DNA of 64,000 bases from Paraburkholderia guartelaensis (GTDB taxonomy: Bacteria; Pseudomonadota; Gammaproteobacteria; Burkholderiales; Burkholderiaceae). The notes under the pieces were generated by a model. The model made no database searches and was not told the DNA's origin. It saw nothing but the letters and a program-made list of their open reading frames with translations. Location of the stretch: the NCBI RefSeq assembly GCF_004353905.1, contig NZ_SMOD01000013.1, forward strand, positions 175,238-239,237. Reading direction: 5' to 3'. Within the stretch, counting starts at the first letter, position 1, and each line of letters begins with the position of its first letter. This document shows positions 25,498-34,139 of the stretch, piece by piece. A program made the position numbers and the translations under genes.

Positions 25498-27501
25498 TCA
25501 AACGCGATGAGGCCCGACGATGGCGAGCTTCGCCATGCGCCGGTAGAGCGTCGCGCGCGAAATGCCCAGCGCCAGTGCGGCGGCGTTCGGACGCCAGCGG
25601 TGCGCCGTGAGCGCCGCGACGATGCGTGCGCGCTCGTCTTCATCGGAGAGCGGCGATGTGGCCGCGATGCCGGCAGGGGACCAGGACGCGGCGCGCGGAG
25701 CGAGTTCCGGCAGGCTCGCTGCGAGGTCGGCGCTCAGGTGCCGCGCTTCGACCAGCACGGTGTCGCATACGGCGCATGCGTAGCGCATCGCATTGCGCAG
25801 CTGCCGCAGGTTGCCGGGCCACGCGAATGCCGCGAGCCGCGTCGCGAGCGTAGCGTCGAGCGCAAGCGGTCGGCCTGCGGCCTGCGCTTCTTCCGCGAAC
25901 ACCATGTCGATGAGCATCGCGATGTCGCGCCGCTCGCGCAGCGGCGGCAGCGTGAGCACCGCGCCGCTCAACCGATAGTAGAGATCGTCGCGGAATGCGC
26001 CCGCGCCGGCCATTTGCGCGAGGTCCCGGTGCGTTGCGCAGACCACGTCGATATCGACGCGCACCGGCGTTTCGCTCCCGAGCGGCAGGACTTCGCCCTC
26101 GGCCAGCACGCGCAAAAGGCGGGTCTGCAGCGCGAGCGGCATGTCGCCGATTTCGTCGAGAAAGAGCGTGCCGCCATCGGCCATCGCGATCTTGCCGCGC
26201 GCGCCGTGGCGGCGCGCGCCCGTGAACGCGCCCGGCGCATAGCCGAATAGTTCGCTTTCGATCAGCGACTCGGGCAGCGCCCCGCAATTCACCGCGATGA
26301 ATGGGCGATTGCGGCGCGCGCTGGCGTCGTGGATGGCGCGCGCGAACACTTCCTTGCCGGCGCCGGTTTCGCCGAGCAGCAGGATCGGCAGTCGCTTGCC
26401 CGCCACGCGCTGCGCAATGCGTGCGTTCTCGGCCACGCGCGGGTCGGCGCTGCGCAGGAAGGGGCCGAGCGCGCTGCGATCGTATTCGTGGGAGGCGGCG
26501 TCGCCGCGCAGCGGCATGGCGCCATGCGCCGCGCCAGCGCTCTGGCTGCTCCGTGCGCTGTGTCCGCCGTAACCGCTCGTCCCGAGCGGCGCGCGGATGC
26601 GCGCATACAGCATCGAGCCGTTCGCGCGCAGCCGCAGCGCCGCGATGGTTTCGATGCGCCCGATGTCGCGCAACTGCACGTGCGACGAATCGAAGATCTC
26701 GTCGATATGACGCGGGCCGTCCAGGCACGGCATGCATTCGCGCGCGCGCCGGTTTGCGGCGACGACGTTGCCGTTTTCGTCGAAGGCGATCAGCAGTTCG
26801 GGCTGCGCTTCCACGTAATTGCGATTCTGGTGACCGAAGAGTATCCAACACGACGCGAGGCGATGCAGGAAATAGCCGTCTTCGATGAGCGTGGCGCTCT
26901 GGCGCACGAGCTGGTTGACGATGCGCTGGCTCTCGCGATTGTCGGGCGACTGCACGGCCGAGGCATCGAGTACGCCGATCAGCTCGCCGCCCGGCGCGAA
27001 GATCGGCGCGGCGCTGCACGTGAGCGTGGTGAACGCGGCGCGGAAATGGTCGGTCTTGTGCACCGTGATGGGCGCGAGATCGGTGAGCACGTTCGCGATG
27101 CCGCAGGTGCCTTCCTCGCTCTCGGACCAGCACGAGCCGATATAGAGCCCCGCGTGCTTGAAGTCGTTGCGGCGCTCGCGGTCGAGACGGTAGTCGATGG
27201 TCACGCCGTGCGCGTCGGTCAGCATCACGCAGTAATCGGCTTCGCGCACCATGTCGTGCAGTCGCGTGAGGCATTGGCCCGAGGCGCGCAGAAAGGACTC
27301 CTCGCGATCGCGGATCTCGCGCAGCTCGGCGGCGCTCAGCACGCGCGGGCCAATCACGGAGCCGGGGTCCAGCTGATAGCGCTCGAACGAGCGCTGCCAC
27401 GACGAGACGAGGCGCGGCGAATCGGACGGCGCGGGCAGCCGGCCTTCTACGGCGCCACGCACGCGCTCGGCGTGCCGGGTAGACGCAAGGGCGTAGGGCA
27501 T
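25498..27501 (-). CDS. acoR: AcoR-type sigma-54-dependent activator of acetoin catabolism
   Basis: A 667-residue bacterial enhancer-binding protein. The N-terminal half is a GAF-type sensor region (about 60-190), then a PAS-like stretch (LIAFDENGNVVAANRRARE, about 225-300). The AAA+ domain has Walker A GETGAGKE (377-384) and the sigma-54 contact loop GAFTGA (424-429). A Fis-type helix-turn-helix closes the protein (about 625-660). It is divergent from the aco genes, and a sigma-54 promoter and a 20-bp palindrome lie in the shared 477-bp gap. Acetoin (or acetaldehyde) as the inducer is inferred from AcoR of Cupriavidus. Confidence 0.93.
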   Translation of the reverse strand: MPYALASTRHAERVRGAVEGRLPAPSDSPRLVSSWQRSFERYQLDPGSVIGPRVLSAAELREIRDREESFLRASGQCLTRLHDMVREADYCVMLTDAHGVTIDYRLDRERRNDFKHAGLYIGSCWSESEEGTCGIANVLTDLAPITVHKTDHFRAAFTTLTCSAAPIFAPGGELIGVLDASAVQSPDNRESQRIVNQLVRQSATLIEDGYFLHRLASCWILFGHQNRNYVEAQPELLIAFDENGNVVAANRRARECMPCLDGPRHIDEIFDSSHVQLRDIGRIETIAALRLRANGSMLYARIRAPLGTSGYGGHSARSSQSAGAAHGAMPLRGDAASHEYDRSALGPFLRSADPRVAENARIAQRVAGKRLPILLLGETGAGKEVFARAIHDASARRNRPFIAVNCGALPESLIESELFGYAPGAFTGARRHGARGKIAMADGGTLFLDEIGDMPLALQTRLLRVLAEGEVLPLGSETPVRVDIDVVCATHRDLAQMAGAGAFRDDLYYRLSGAVLTLPPLRERRDIAMLIDMVFAEEAQAAGRPLALDATLATRLAAFAWPGNLRQLRNAMRYACAVCDTVLVEARHLSADLAASLPELAPRAASWSPAGIAATSPLSDEDERARIVAALTAHRWRPNAAALALGISRATLYRRMAKLAIVGPHRV

Positions 27502-27635
27502 GAGCGGTTCCAGACGACGGCTCGCGGTGAGCGTCGGGGTAACGTCGGATTACGTCGGACCGTAAAGCGTTCGGCGGGAGTCTTTTGTAGCACATCCTTT
27601 GCGCGCGATCACACCGCAGCGCAGCATGCGAGACA

Positions 27636-27655
27636 GCTGAGACGATCGTCTCAGC
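27636..27655. promoter_or_regulatory. 20-bp perfect palindrome, candidate AcoR binding site
   Basis: GCTGAGACGATCGTCTCAGC, 245 bp upstream of the sigma-54 promoter, a normal distance for an enhancer site. Extra GAGAC half-sites lie just beside it (27630-27635) and near 27783 and 27793. Confidence 0.7.
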
Positions 27656-27899
27656 GCCTCGTGTCGCGCTTTTCAATGCGGGGGAGACGGGCGTTCAGTC
27701 GCCGCTCAGGCAGGCCACGCGGGGCTGTGCGCGTTTCCCCGCGCACGGGCGGTTGGTCGTGCGAGCGGCGCGTCGCTCGCGCGAGACGGTGGCTGAGACG
27801 CCGCGCGCGACGCTGATCGTGCCGGTGCCACGCCGTGCATTTGCCGCAGAACCCTGTCACGCGGCCTTCTGCGCTATCACCTCGCTTTCTCGACGTCAT

Positions 27900-27915
27900 T
27901 GGCATGACGCTTGCA
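27900..27915 (+). promoter_or_regulatory. Sigma-54 promoter of the acetoin operon
   Basis: TGGCATG-acgc-TTGCA matches the -24/-12 consensus TGGCACG-N4-TTGCW with one change. Transcription should start near 27927, about 50 nt before the acoX GTG. Confidence 0.88.
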
Positions 27916-27978
27916 GAGTCTGCTGGCAAAAGCGGCGCACGGCAATGCTCGGTGCGACGCCATCAGGAGACAAGACCC

Positions 27979-29046
27979 GTGACGACGCCCGTGACCGTAG
28001 GCGTGATCGCGAACCCCGCATCGGGTCGCGACATCCGCCGTCTCACTTCGCATGCATCCGTCTTTCCCACGGCCGAGAAGGCGAACATGGTCGTGCGCCT
28101 GCTCGCGGGCCTGGGCGCGCTCGGCGTGTCACGCGTGCTCACGTTGCGCGACAACACGGGCGTCGCCGCACTGCTTCTGCGCGCGATCGAAACGCACGCG
28201 GCCATTGCCGCGCACGAGCCCTGGCCCGAGGTCGTGTTCGTCGATCTGCCCGTGAGCGAAAGCGTCGCCGATACGCACGTCGGCGTCGATCACATGGTGC
28301 GTGAGGAGGTCGCGCTGATCGCGGTGCTGGGTGGCGACGGCACCCATCGCGCGGTCGCGGCTCATTGTGGCGCGACGCCGCTGCTCGCGCTCTCGACCGG
28401 CACCAACAACGCCTTTCCCGAACTGCGCGAGGCCACCGTGGCGGGCCTCGCGGGCGCGCTCGTCGCGACCGGCGCGGTGCCCGCAGAGTCGGCGCTCTCG
28501 CGCAACAAGCGGCTCGTCGCGCGCTGCGTGGAAGGACCGTCGCGCGGGCGCGAAGAAATCGCGCTCGTCGACATTTGCGTGGCGCGTCAGCCGTTCATCG
28601 GTGCGCGTGCGATTTCTGAAAGTTCGGATATCGAATCACTTTTTCTGACCTTCGCTCCACCCGACGGCATCGGTCTCTCGTCGATTGGCGGGGCTTGGGC
28701 GCCGGTCGGGCGCGATGCGGCGCACGGCCTGCATATGACGTTCGCCCAGCCGGATGCGCCCGAGGGCAGCGGCGCAGGCGTGCCGTTGCTCGCGCCGATT
28801 GCGCCGGGCCGTGTCGAGCGCCTGACGATGCTTACCTGCCAGCGCCTCGAAGTCGGCGTGGCGCTGCCGCTCGAAGCGGGCCACGGCACGCTCGCGTTCG
28901 ACGGCGAGCGTGAGATCGAACCGGCGCGAGGCGACCGCTATGAAGTGACGCTCGACTGGCACGGTCCGCTGACCGTCGATGTCGCGCGCACGCTGCGCTA
29001 CGCGGCGTCGCATCAGCTGTTGCGCGAAGCCGCCGCGCGCGCATAG
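27979..29046 (+). CDS. acoX: AcoX, ATP-NAD kinase-like protein of acetoin operons
   Basis: A 355-residue protein of the ATP-NAD kinase-like family that is found in acetoin operons; its biochemical role is unproven. The glycine-rich nucleotide-binding segment AVLGGDGTHRAVAAHCG and LLALSTGTNNAFPELRE are typical of NAD kinase folds. The GTG at 27979 is chosen: AGGAGA lies 9 nt upstream and conserved sequence (TVGVIANPASGRDIRRL) begins just after. It is the first gene behind the sigma-54 promoter. Confidence 0.9.
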   Translation: MTTPVTVGVIANPASGRDIRRLTSHASVFPTAEKANMVVRLLAGLGALGVSRVLTLRDNTGVAALLLRAIETHAAIAAHEPWPEVVFVDLPVSESVADTHVGVDHMVREEVALIAVLGGDGTHRAVAAHCGATPLLALSTGTNNAFPELREATVAGLAGALVATGAVPAESALSRNKRLVARCVEGPSRGREEIALVDICVARQPFIGARAISESSDIESLFLTFAPPDGIGLSSIGGAWAPVGRDAAHGLHMTFAQPDAPEGSGAGVPLLAPIAPGRVERLTMLTCQRLEVGVALPLEAGHGTLAFDGEREIEPARGDRYEVTLDWHGPLTVDVARTLRYAASHQLLREAAARA

Positions 29047-29094
29047 CGATTTGGCTTGCTTCCTCCACGCATCACCGAAAGTAGGAGACATCGC

Positions 29095-29871
29095 ATGGAC
29101 ACACCCTTGAAAGGCCAGGTCGCGATCGTGACCGGCGGCGCGCGTGGCATCGGCCGCGGCATTGCGCTCACGCTCGCGCAGGCCGGCGCGGACGTGCTGC
29201 TCGCGGATCTGCTCGAAGAACCCCTTGCAGCGACTGCGGATGACATACGGGCGCTTGGCAGACGCGCTGCCTTCGCCAAAGTCGACGTCACCCAGGCCGT
29301 CCAGCTCGAAGGGATGGTCTCGCAGGCGCTTTCAGAATTCGGTGGCTTCGATATTCTCGTGAACTGCGCCGGCGTGATTTCCATTAGTCCGGTATCCGAA
29401 TTAACGGAGCGGGACTGGGACTTCGTCATGGGCGTCAACGCGAAAGGCGTGTTCCTCGGCTGCAAGGCTGCACTGCCACATTTCCGTACGCAAAAGCGCG
29501 GGCGGATTATCAACGTCGCTTCGATCGCGGGCAAGGAAGGGTTCCCGAATCTCGCGCACTACAGCGCCTCGAAGTTCGCGGTGGTCGGCTTTACCAACGC
29601 GCTCGCGAAGGAGGTCGCGCGCGAGGGCATCACCGTGAATGCGATTTGCCCCGGCATCGTGCGCACTTATATGTGGGACCGGCTCTCCGACGAATGGAAG
29701 ACGGAAGGCGAGAGCGTCGAAGAGTCCTGGCAGCGCCATCAGCTCACGCTGATCCCGCAGGGCCGCGCGCAGACGCCTGAGGACATGGGGCGGCTCGCCT
29801 TGTTCTTCGCGACGATGGACAACGTCACGGGCCAGTCGGTGAACGTCGACGGCGGTTTCACTTTTCACTAG
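29095..29871 (+). CDS. SDR family dehydrogenase in the acetoin operon
   Basis: A 258-residue classical SDR with TGGARGIGRGIA (residues 11-22), NCAGV, and the catalytic YSASK motif. It resembles acetoin/diacetyl reductases and 3-ketoacyl-ACP reductases. Its place between acoX and acoA suggests interconversion of acetoin with 2,3-butanediol or diacetyl, but the sequence alone does not fix the substrate. The ATG at 29095 has a good SD (GTAGGAGA). The gaps to its neighbours are 48 and 68 bp. Confidence 0.88.
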   Translation: MDTPLKGQVAIVTGGARGIGRGIALTLAQAGADVLLADLLEEPLAATADDIRALGRRAAFAKVDVTQAVQLEGMVSQALSEFGGFDILVNCAGVISISPVSELTERDWDFVMGVNAKGVFLGCKAALPHFRTQKRGRIINVASIAGKEGFPNLAHYSASKFAVVGFTNALAKEVAREGITVNAICPGIVRTYMWDRLSDEWKTEGESVEESWQRHQLTLIPQGRAQTPEDMGRLALFFATMDNVTGQSVNVDGGFTFH

Positions 29872-29939
29872 GAGCAGTGGCATTTCCCGCAGCAGGCTTG
29901 AACCAGAGCGGTCCAGCGTCGTACATCCAGGAGACAACC

Positions 29940-30917
29940 ATGTCAGTTCAGTTGAACAAGGAGCAGTTGCTCACCGCGTATCGCTCGATGCGCACAATCC
30001 GCGAGTTCGAGGAGCGGTTGCACGTCGAGTTCGCAACCGGCGAAATTCCAGGATTCGTGCACCTGTATGCGGGCGAGGAGGCCTCCGCGGTCGGCACGAT
30101 GAGCCATCTGAACGATACCGACTACGTCGCCACCACGCACCGCGGCCACGGCCACTGCATCGCCAAGGGCGTGGACGTGCGCGAGATGATGGCCGAGATC
30201 TATGGCCGGGCCACGGGGTCGTGCCGGGGCAAGGGCGGTTCGATGCATATCGCCGATCTGTCGAAGGGCATGCTGGGCGCTAACGGCATCGTCGGGGCAG
30301 GCGGTCCGCTCACGTGCGGCGCCGCGCTCGCCGCCAAGCAGAAGAAGACGGGCGGCGTGGGCGTGTGCTTCTTCGGTGATGGCGCGTCGAACCAGGGCGT
30401 GATCTTCGAGTCGATGAATCTCGCCTCTGTGTGGCGCTTGCCGGTGATCTTTGTCGCGGAAAACAACGGTTATGCCGAGGCGACGTCGTCCACATGGTCG
30501 GTCGCTGCCGACAACATCGCCGACCGTGCGAACGGCTTCGGTATGCCGGGCGTGATCGTCGACGGTTTCGACTTTTTCGCCGTGCATGAGGCACTGGGCG
30601 AAGCCATTGCGCGCGCACGCAGCGGCGGCGGCCCGACACTCGTGGAGATGAAACTCTCGCGCTATTTCGGCCACTTCGAAGGCGACGCGCAAACCTACCG
30701 CGCCCCAGGCGAGGTGCAGAAGCTACGCGAGGAAAAAGACTGTCTCAAGCGCTTCGAGGAGCGCGTGGTGCGCGCCGAACTCGCGAGCAGTGACGATCTG
30801 CGCAAGGTGGACGCCGAAGTGAAGCAGCTGATCGACGATGCCGTGACGCAGGCCAAGGCCGCGCCGCTGCCGCCGGCCGAGGCGCTGCTCACGGACGTGT
30901 ACGTGTCGTACCCTTAA
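29940..30917 (+). CDS. acoA: Acetoin dehydrogenase E1 alpha subunit (TPP-dependent)
   Basis: A 325-residue E1 alpha subunit that, with AcoB, uses thiamine diphosphate to cleave acetoin to acetaldehyde and an acetyl group passed to AcoC. The TPP motif GDGASNQGVIFESMNLA through ENNGYAEAT is intact, as is HRGHGHCIAKG. The ATG at 29940 is preceded by AGGAGA; the frame extends upstream without conservation. It heads the core acoA-acoB-acoC set. Related pyruvate or 2-oxoacid E1 subunits are similar, but AcoR, AcoX and AcoC fix the assignment. Confidence 0.95.
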   Translation: MSVQLNKEQLLTAYRSMRTIREFEERLHVEFATGEIPGFVHLYAGEEASAVGTMSHLNDTDYVATTHRGHGHCIAKGVDVREMMAEIYGRATGSCRGKGGSMHIADLSKGMLGANGIVGAGGPLTCGAALAAKQKKTGGVGVCFFGDGASNQGVIFESMNLASVWRLPVIFVAENNGYAEATSSTWSVAADNIADRANGFGMPGVIVDGFDFFAVHEALGEAIARARSGGGPTLVEMKLSRYFGHFEGDAQTYRAPGEVQKLREEKDCLKRFEERVVRAELASSDDLRKVDAEVKQLIDDAVTQAKAAPLPPAEALLTDVYVSYP

Positions 30918-30963
30918 GCGCTGCGCACTCAGGTCATCAGGATTCCAGATCAAGGAGACGGAA

Positions 30964-31968
30964 ATGGCACGGAAAATCACCTATTCGCAGGCCATCAACG
31001 AAGCGCTCGCCCAGGAGATGGGCCGCGACGAGAGCGTGATCGTGATGGGCGAGGACAACGCGGGCGGTGCGGGCGCACCAGGCGAGCAGGACGCGTGGGG
31101 CGGTGTGCTCGGCGTGACGAAGGGCCTTTACGGCAAGTTCCCCGGGCGCGTGCTCGATACACCTCTCTCGGAAGGCGGCTTTATCGGCACGGCAGTGGGC
31201 GCGGCGGCGTGCGGCATGCGGCCGGTAGCGGAGCTGATGTTCATCGATTTCATGGGCGTGTGTTTCGACCAGATCTTCAACCAGGCGGCGAAGTTCCGCT
31301 ACATGTTCGGCGGCAAGGCGGTCACGCCGGTCGTGATTCGCACCATGTATGGCGCCGGGTTGCGCGCGGCTGCGCAGCACTCGCAGATGCTGACCTCACT
31401 CTTCACGCATATTCCGGGGCTGAAAGTCGTGTGCCCGGCCACCCCCTATGACGCCAAGGGCCTCATGATCGAGGCGATTCGCGACAACGACCCCGTGATC
31501 TTCTGCGAGCACAAGCTGCTCTACACGATGGAAGGCGACGTTCCGGAGGAATCCTATTCGATTCCGTTCGGCGAGGCCAACATCGTGCGCGATGGCGACG
31601 ACGTCACGATCGTCACGTATGGGCGCATGGTCCATTACGCGCTCGATGCCGCGCAGAAGCTCGCGAAAGACGGTATCGAAGCGGATGTGATCGACCTGCG
31701 CACGACTTCGCCGCTCGACGAGGAGACGATCCTCGAAAGCGCGCGCCGCACGGGCCGGGTCGTGGTCGTGGACGAAGCCAATCCGCGCTGCTCGATCGCG
31801 ACCGACATTGCCGCACTCGTTGGCCAGAAGGCGTTCAAGGAACTGAAGGTACCGGTCGGGATGGTCACTGCGCCGCATACGCCGGTGCCGTTCGCGGCAT
31901 CGCTCGAAGACCTCTACATCCCTTCGGCGGAGAAGATCGTCGAAGCCGCGCGCGCAGCAAGGAGCTGA
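30964..31968 (+). CDS. acoB: Acetoin dehydrogenase E1 beta subunit
   Basis: A 334-residue E1 beta subunit with the 2-oxoacid dehydrogenase beta fold: ITYSQAINEALAQEM at the start, DTPLSEGGFIGTAVGAA, and the C-terminal transketolase-like domain with VIDLRTTSPLDEETI. It pairs with AcoA to form the thiamine-dependent E1 heterotetramer. AAGGAGA precedes the ATG and acoC begins 5 bp after its stop, so translation is likely coupled. Confidence 0.95.
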   Translation: MARKITYSQAINEALAQEMGRDESVIVMGEDNAGGAGAPGEQDAWGGVLGVTKGLYGKFPGRVLDTPLSEGGFIGTAVGAAACGMRPVAELMFIDFMGVCFDQIFNQAAKFRYMFGGKAVTPVVIRTMYGAGLRAAAQHSQMLTSLFTHIPGLKVVCPATPYDAKGLMIEAIRDNDPVIFCEHKLLYTMEGDVPEESYSIPFGEANIVRDGDDVTIVTYGRMVHYALDAAQKLAKDGIEADVIDLRTTSPLDEETILESARRTGRVVVVDEANPRCSIATDIAALVGQKAFKELKVPVGMVTAPHTPVPFAASLEDLYIPSAEKIVEAARAARS

Positions 31969-31972
31969 AGTC

Positions 31973-33094
31973 ATGCCGATTCACATGATCACGATGCCCA
32001 AATGGGGCCTGTCGATGGAGCAGGGCCAGGTGAACGGCTGGCTCAAATCGCTCGGCGACAAGGTCAGCAAGGGCGATGAATTGCTCGACGTGGAGTCCGA
32101 CAAGATCGCGTCGGGCGTCGAGTGCGCATTCGAGGGTGTGTTGCGGCGGCAGATCGCGCAGGAGGGCGACACGCTGCCCGTCGGTGCGCTGCTGGGCGTG
32201 GTCGCCGATGCCGAAGCGGCCGACGCGGATATCGATGCCGCGGTGGCCGAGTTTCAGCGCGACTTCGTGCCTGCGCAGGCGGGCGACGCCGACGCGGGGC
32301 CGCAGCCGGAAAAGTCGCAAATCGGCGGCAGGACCGTGCGCTACCTGAAGCAAGGCGAAGGCGAGGGCGTGCCTGTCGTGCTGATCCACGGCTTCGGCGG
32401 CGATCTCAACAACTGGCTCTTCAACCACACCGATCTCGCGGCAGAGCGCACCGTCTGGGCGCTCGATCTGCCGGGTCATGGCGAATCGGGCAAGGCGCTC
32501 GAGAGCGGGAGCCTCGACGAGCTTGCGCAAAGCGTGATCGCGTTCCTCGACGCGCAGAAGATCGACCGTGCGCATCTCGTCGGGCACTCGCTGGGCGGTG
32601 CGGTGGCCATGGCGGTGGCCGAGCAGGCGCCTGGGCGCGTGGCATCTCTTGCGCTGATTTCGAGTGCGGGCCTTGGCAGCGAGATCGATGGTGTGTACAT
32701 CGAGGGCTTCGTCGCGGCGGCCAATCGCAATGCGCTCAAGCCGCACGTGACGAAGCTGTTCGCCGATCCCGCGCTGGTCACGCGTCAGCTCGTCGAGGAT
32801 CTCGTGAAGTACAAGCGGCTCGAAGGCGTGCAGGCCGCGCTCGGCAAGATTGCCGGGCAGGCGTTCGAAGGCGGCGCGCAGCGGCGCGTGTTTCGTGAGC
32901 GTGTGACATCGCTTGCGCCGCGCGCGCTCGTGATCTGGGGCGAGGCCGACCAGATCATTCCGGCGAGCCACGCGCAGGGGCTGCCGTCGCCGGTGCGCGT
33001 GGAGGTGATCGCGGGCAAGGGGCATATGGTGCAGATGGAGGCGGCGCAGGAGGTCAATCGCCTGCTCAAAGCTTTTTTCGACGAAGGAGCCTGA
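31973..33094 (+). CDS. acoC: Acetoin dehydrogenase E2: lipoyl domain fused to an alpha/beta hydrolase
   Basis: A 373-residue acetyltransferase component. The N-terminal lipoyl domain (about 1-80) has the lipoylated lysine K44 in ESDKIAS. After an acidic/Ala linker an alpha/beta-hydrolase fold begins near 118, with VVLIHGFGGD, the nucleophile S206 in GHSLGG, a late acid in WGEADQI and the His in GKGHM. Normal E2 proteins have a chloramphenicol-acetyltransferase fold; AcoC of Cupriavidus has this hydrolase type. No E3-binding domain is visible. lipA begins 3 bp downstream. Confidence 0.95.
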   Translation: MPIHMITMPKWGLSMEQGQVNGWLKSLGDKVSKGDELLDVESDKIASGVECAFEGVLRRQIAQEGDTLPVGALLGVVADAEAADADIDAAVAEFQRDFVPAQAGDADAGPQPEKSQIGGRTVRYLKQGEGEGVPVVLIHGFGGDLNNWLFNHTDLAAERTVWALDLPGHGESGKALESGSLDELAQSVIAFLDAQKIDRAHLVGHSLGGAVAMAVAEQAPGRVASLALISSAGLGSEIDGVYIEGFVAAANRNALKPHVTKLFADPALVTRQLVEDLVKYKRLEGVQAALGKIAGQAFEGGAQRRVFRERVTSLAPRALVIWGEADQIIPASHAQGLPSPVRVEVIAGKGHMVQMEAAQEVNRLLKAFFDEGA

Positions 33095-33096
33095 GC

Positions 33097-34095
33097 ATGG
33101 AGGCCGCCACGTCTCGAACGCCCCATTCGTCGAGTACGGCGCTGGGTCAGGAGGGCCTGCGCAGCCGCGAGAAGCTCGCGCGTATTCCGGTGAAGATCGT
33201 GCCGCCTGACAGCGCCGACGCGGTCTTGCCGAAGCCTCCCTGGCTGCGCGCGCGCCCGCTCATGAGCGAGACCGTAGCGGGCGTGGCGGCCGTATTGCGC
33301 GAGCATCGGCTTCATTCGGTGTGCGAAGAAGCGATGTGCCCGAACATCGGCGAATGCTTTGCGCAGCGCACCGCGACTTTCATGATCATGGGCGGGCTGT
33401 GCACGCGGCGCTGTCCGTTCTGCGATGTCGCTCACGGGCGGCCCGCGCCGCTCGACGAGGACGAGCCCGCGCACCTTGCGGCGGCGGTCGCGGCGCTGGG
33501 CTTGCGTCATGTCGTCATCACGTCGGTCGATCGCGACGATTTGCGCGACGGCGGCGCGTCGCACTTCGCTCGTTGCATTGCGCAGGTGCGCGAGCGCGTG
33601 CCGGGGATCGGCGTCGAGGTGCTGACGCCCGATTTCCGCGGCCGTATCGCGCGCGCGCTCGAGGCGCTTTCGCACGCGTGGCCCGACGTGTTCAACCACA
33701 ACATCGAGACCGTACCCTCGCTGTATCGCGCGGCGCGGCCGGGCGCGGACTATCGCGGCTCGCTCGATTTGCTTGCGCGCGCGAAAGCGGCGAACGGTGC
33801 GCTCGTCACGAAGTCGGGGCTGATGGTGGGGCTGGGCGAAACCGATGCGGAGTTGCTCGCGACGATGCGCGACCTGCGCGAGCATCGCGTAGAAGTGCTG
33901 ACGATCGGGCAATATCTCGCGCCGTCGCGGTTTCATCTGCCGGTGAAGCGCTACGTGCATCCAGACGGATTCGCCGCGTTGCGCGCGGCGGGGCTGGCAA
34001 TGGGATTTAGCGAGGTGGTCGCCGGGCCGCTCGTCCGTTCGTCGTATCACGCGGCGCAGACCGTGGAGGCGGCGCGGCAGGCTGAGGCGGGTTGA
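33097..34095 (+). CDS. lipA: Lipoyl synthase in the acetoin operon
   Basis: A 332-residue radical SAM enzyme that inserts two sulfurs into octanoyl groups to make lipoate. The auxiliary cluster ligands C-x4-C-x5-C (CEEAMCPNIGEC), the radical SAM motif CTRRCPFC and the C-terminal RSSYHA are all present, so it should be active. Placed 3 bp after acoC, it probably serves the lipoyl domain of AcoC. A housekeeping copy is expected elsewhere. The first ~45 residues are variable. A hairpin region follows and may end the operon. Confidence 0.94.
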   Translation: MEAATSRTPHSSSTALGQEGLRSREKLARIPVKIVPPDSADAVLPKPPWLRARPLMSETVAGVAAVLREHRLHSVCEEAMCPNIGECFAQRTATFMIMGGLCTRRCPFCDVAHGRPAPLDEDEPAHLAAAVAALGLRHVVITSVDRDDLRDGGASHFARCIAQVRERVPGIGVEVLTPDFRGRIARALEALSHAWPDVFNHNIETVPSLYRAARPGADYRGSLDLLARAKAANGALVTKSGLMVGLGETDAELLATMRDLREHRVEVLTIGQYLAPSRFHLPVKRYVHPDGFAALRAAGLAMGFSEVVAGPLVRSSYHAAQTVEAARQAEAG

Positions 34096-34104
34096 CCTGT
34101 ATTT

Positions 34105-34120
34105 GCAACTAACCGCCTAG
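34105..34120. repeat. 16-nt repeat, copy 2
   Basis: GCAACTAACCGCCTAG, identical to 19843-19858 and again between convergent genes (lipA and the MATE gene). Its end forms the left arm of a hairpin (GCCTAGC ... GCTAGGC, 34114-34144) whose inner arms CGGC/GCCG also pair. The hairpin overlaps the MATE stop codon. Confidence 0.5.
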
Positions 34121-34139
34121 CGGCTCCGATGCCGACGGG

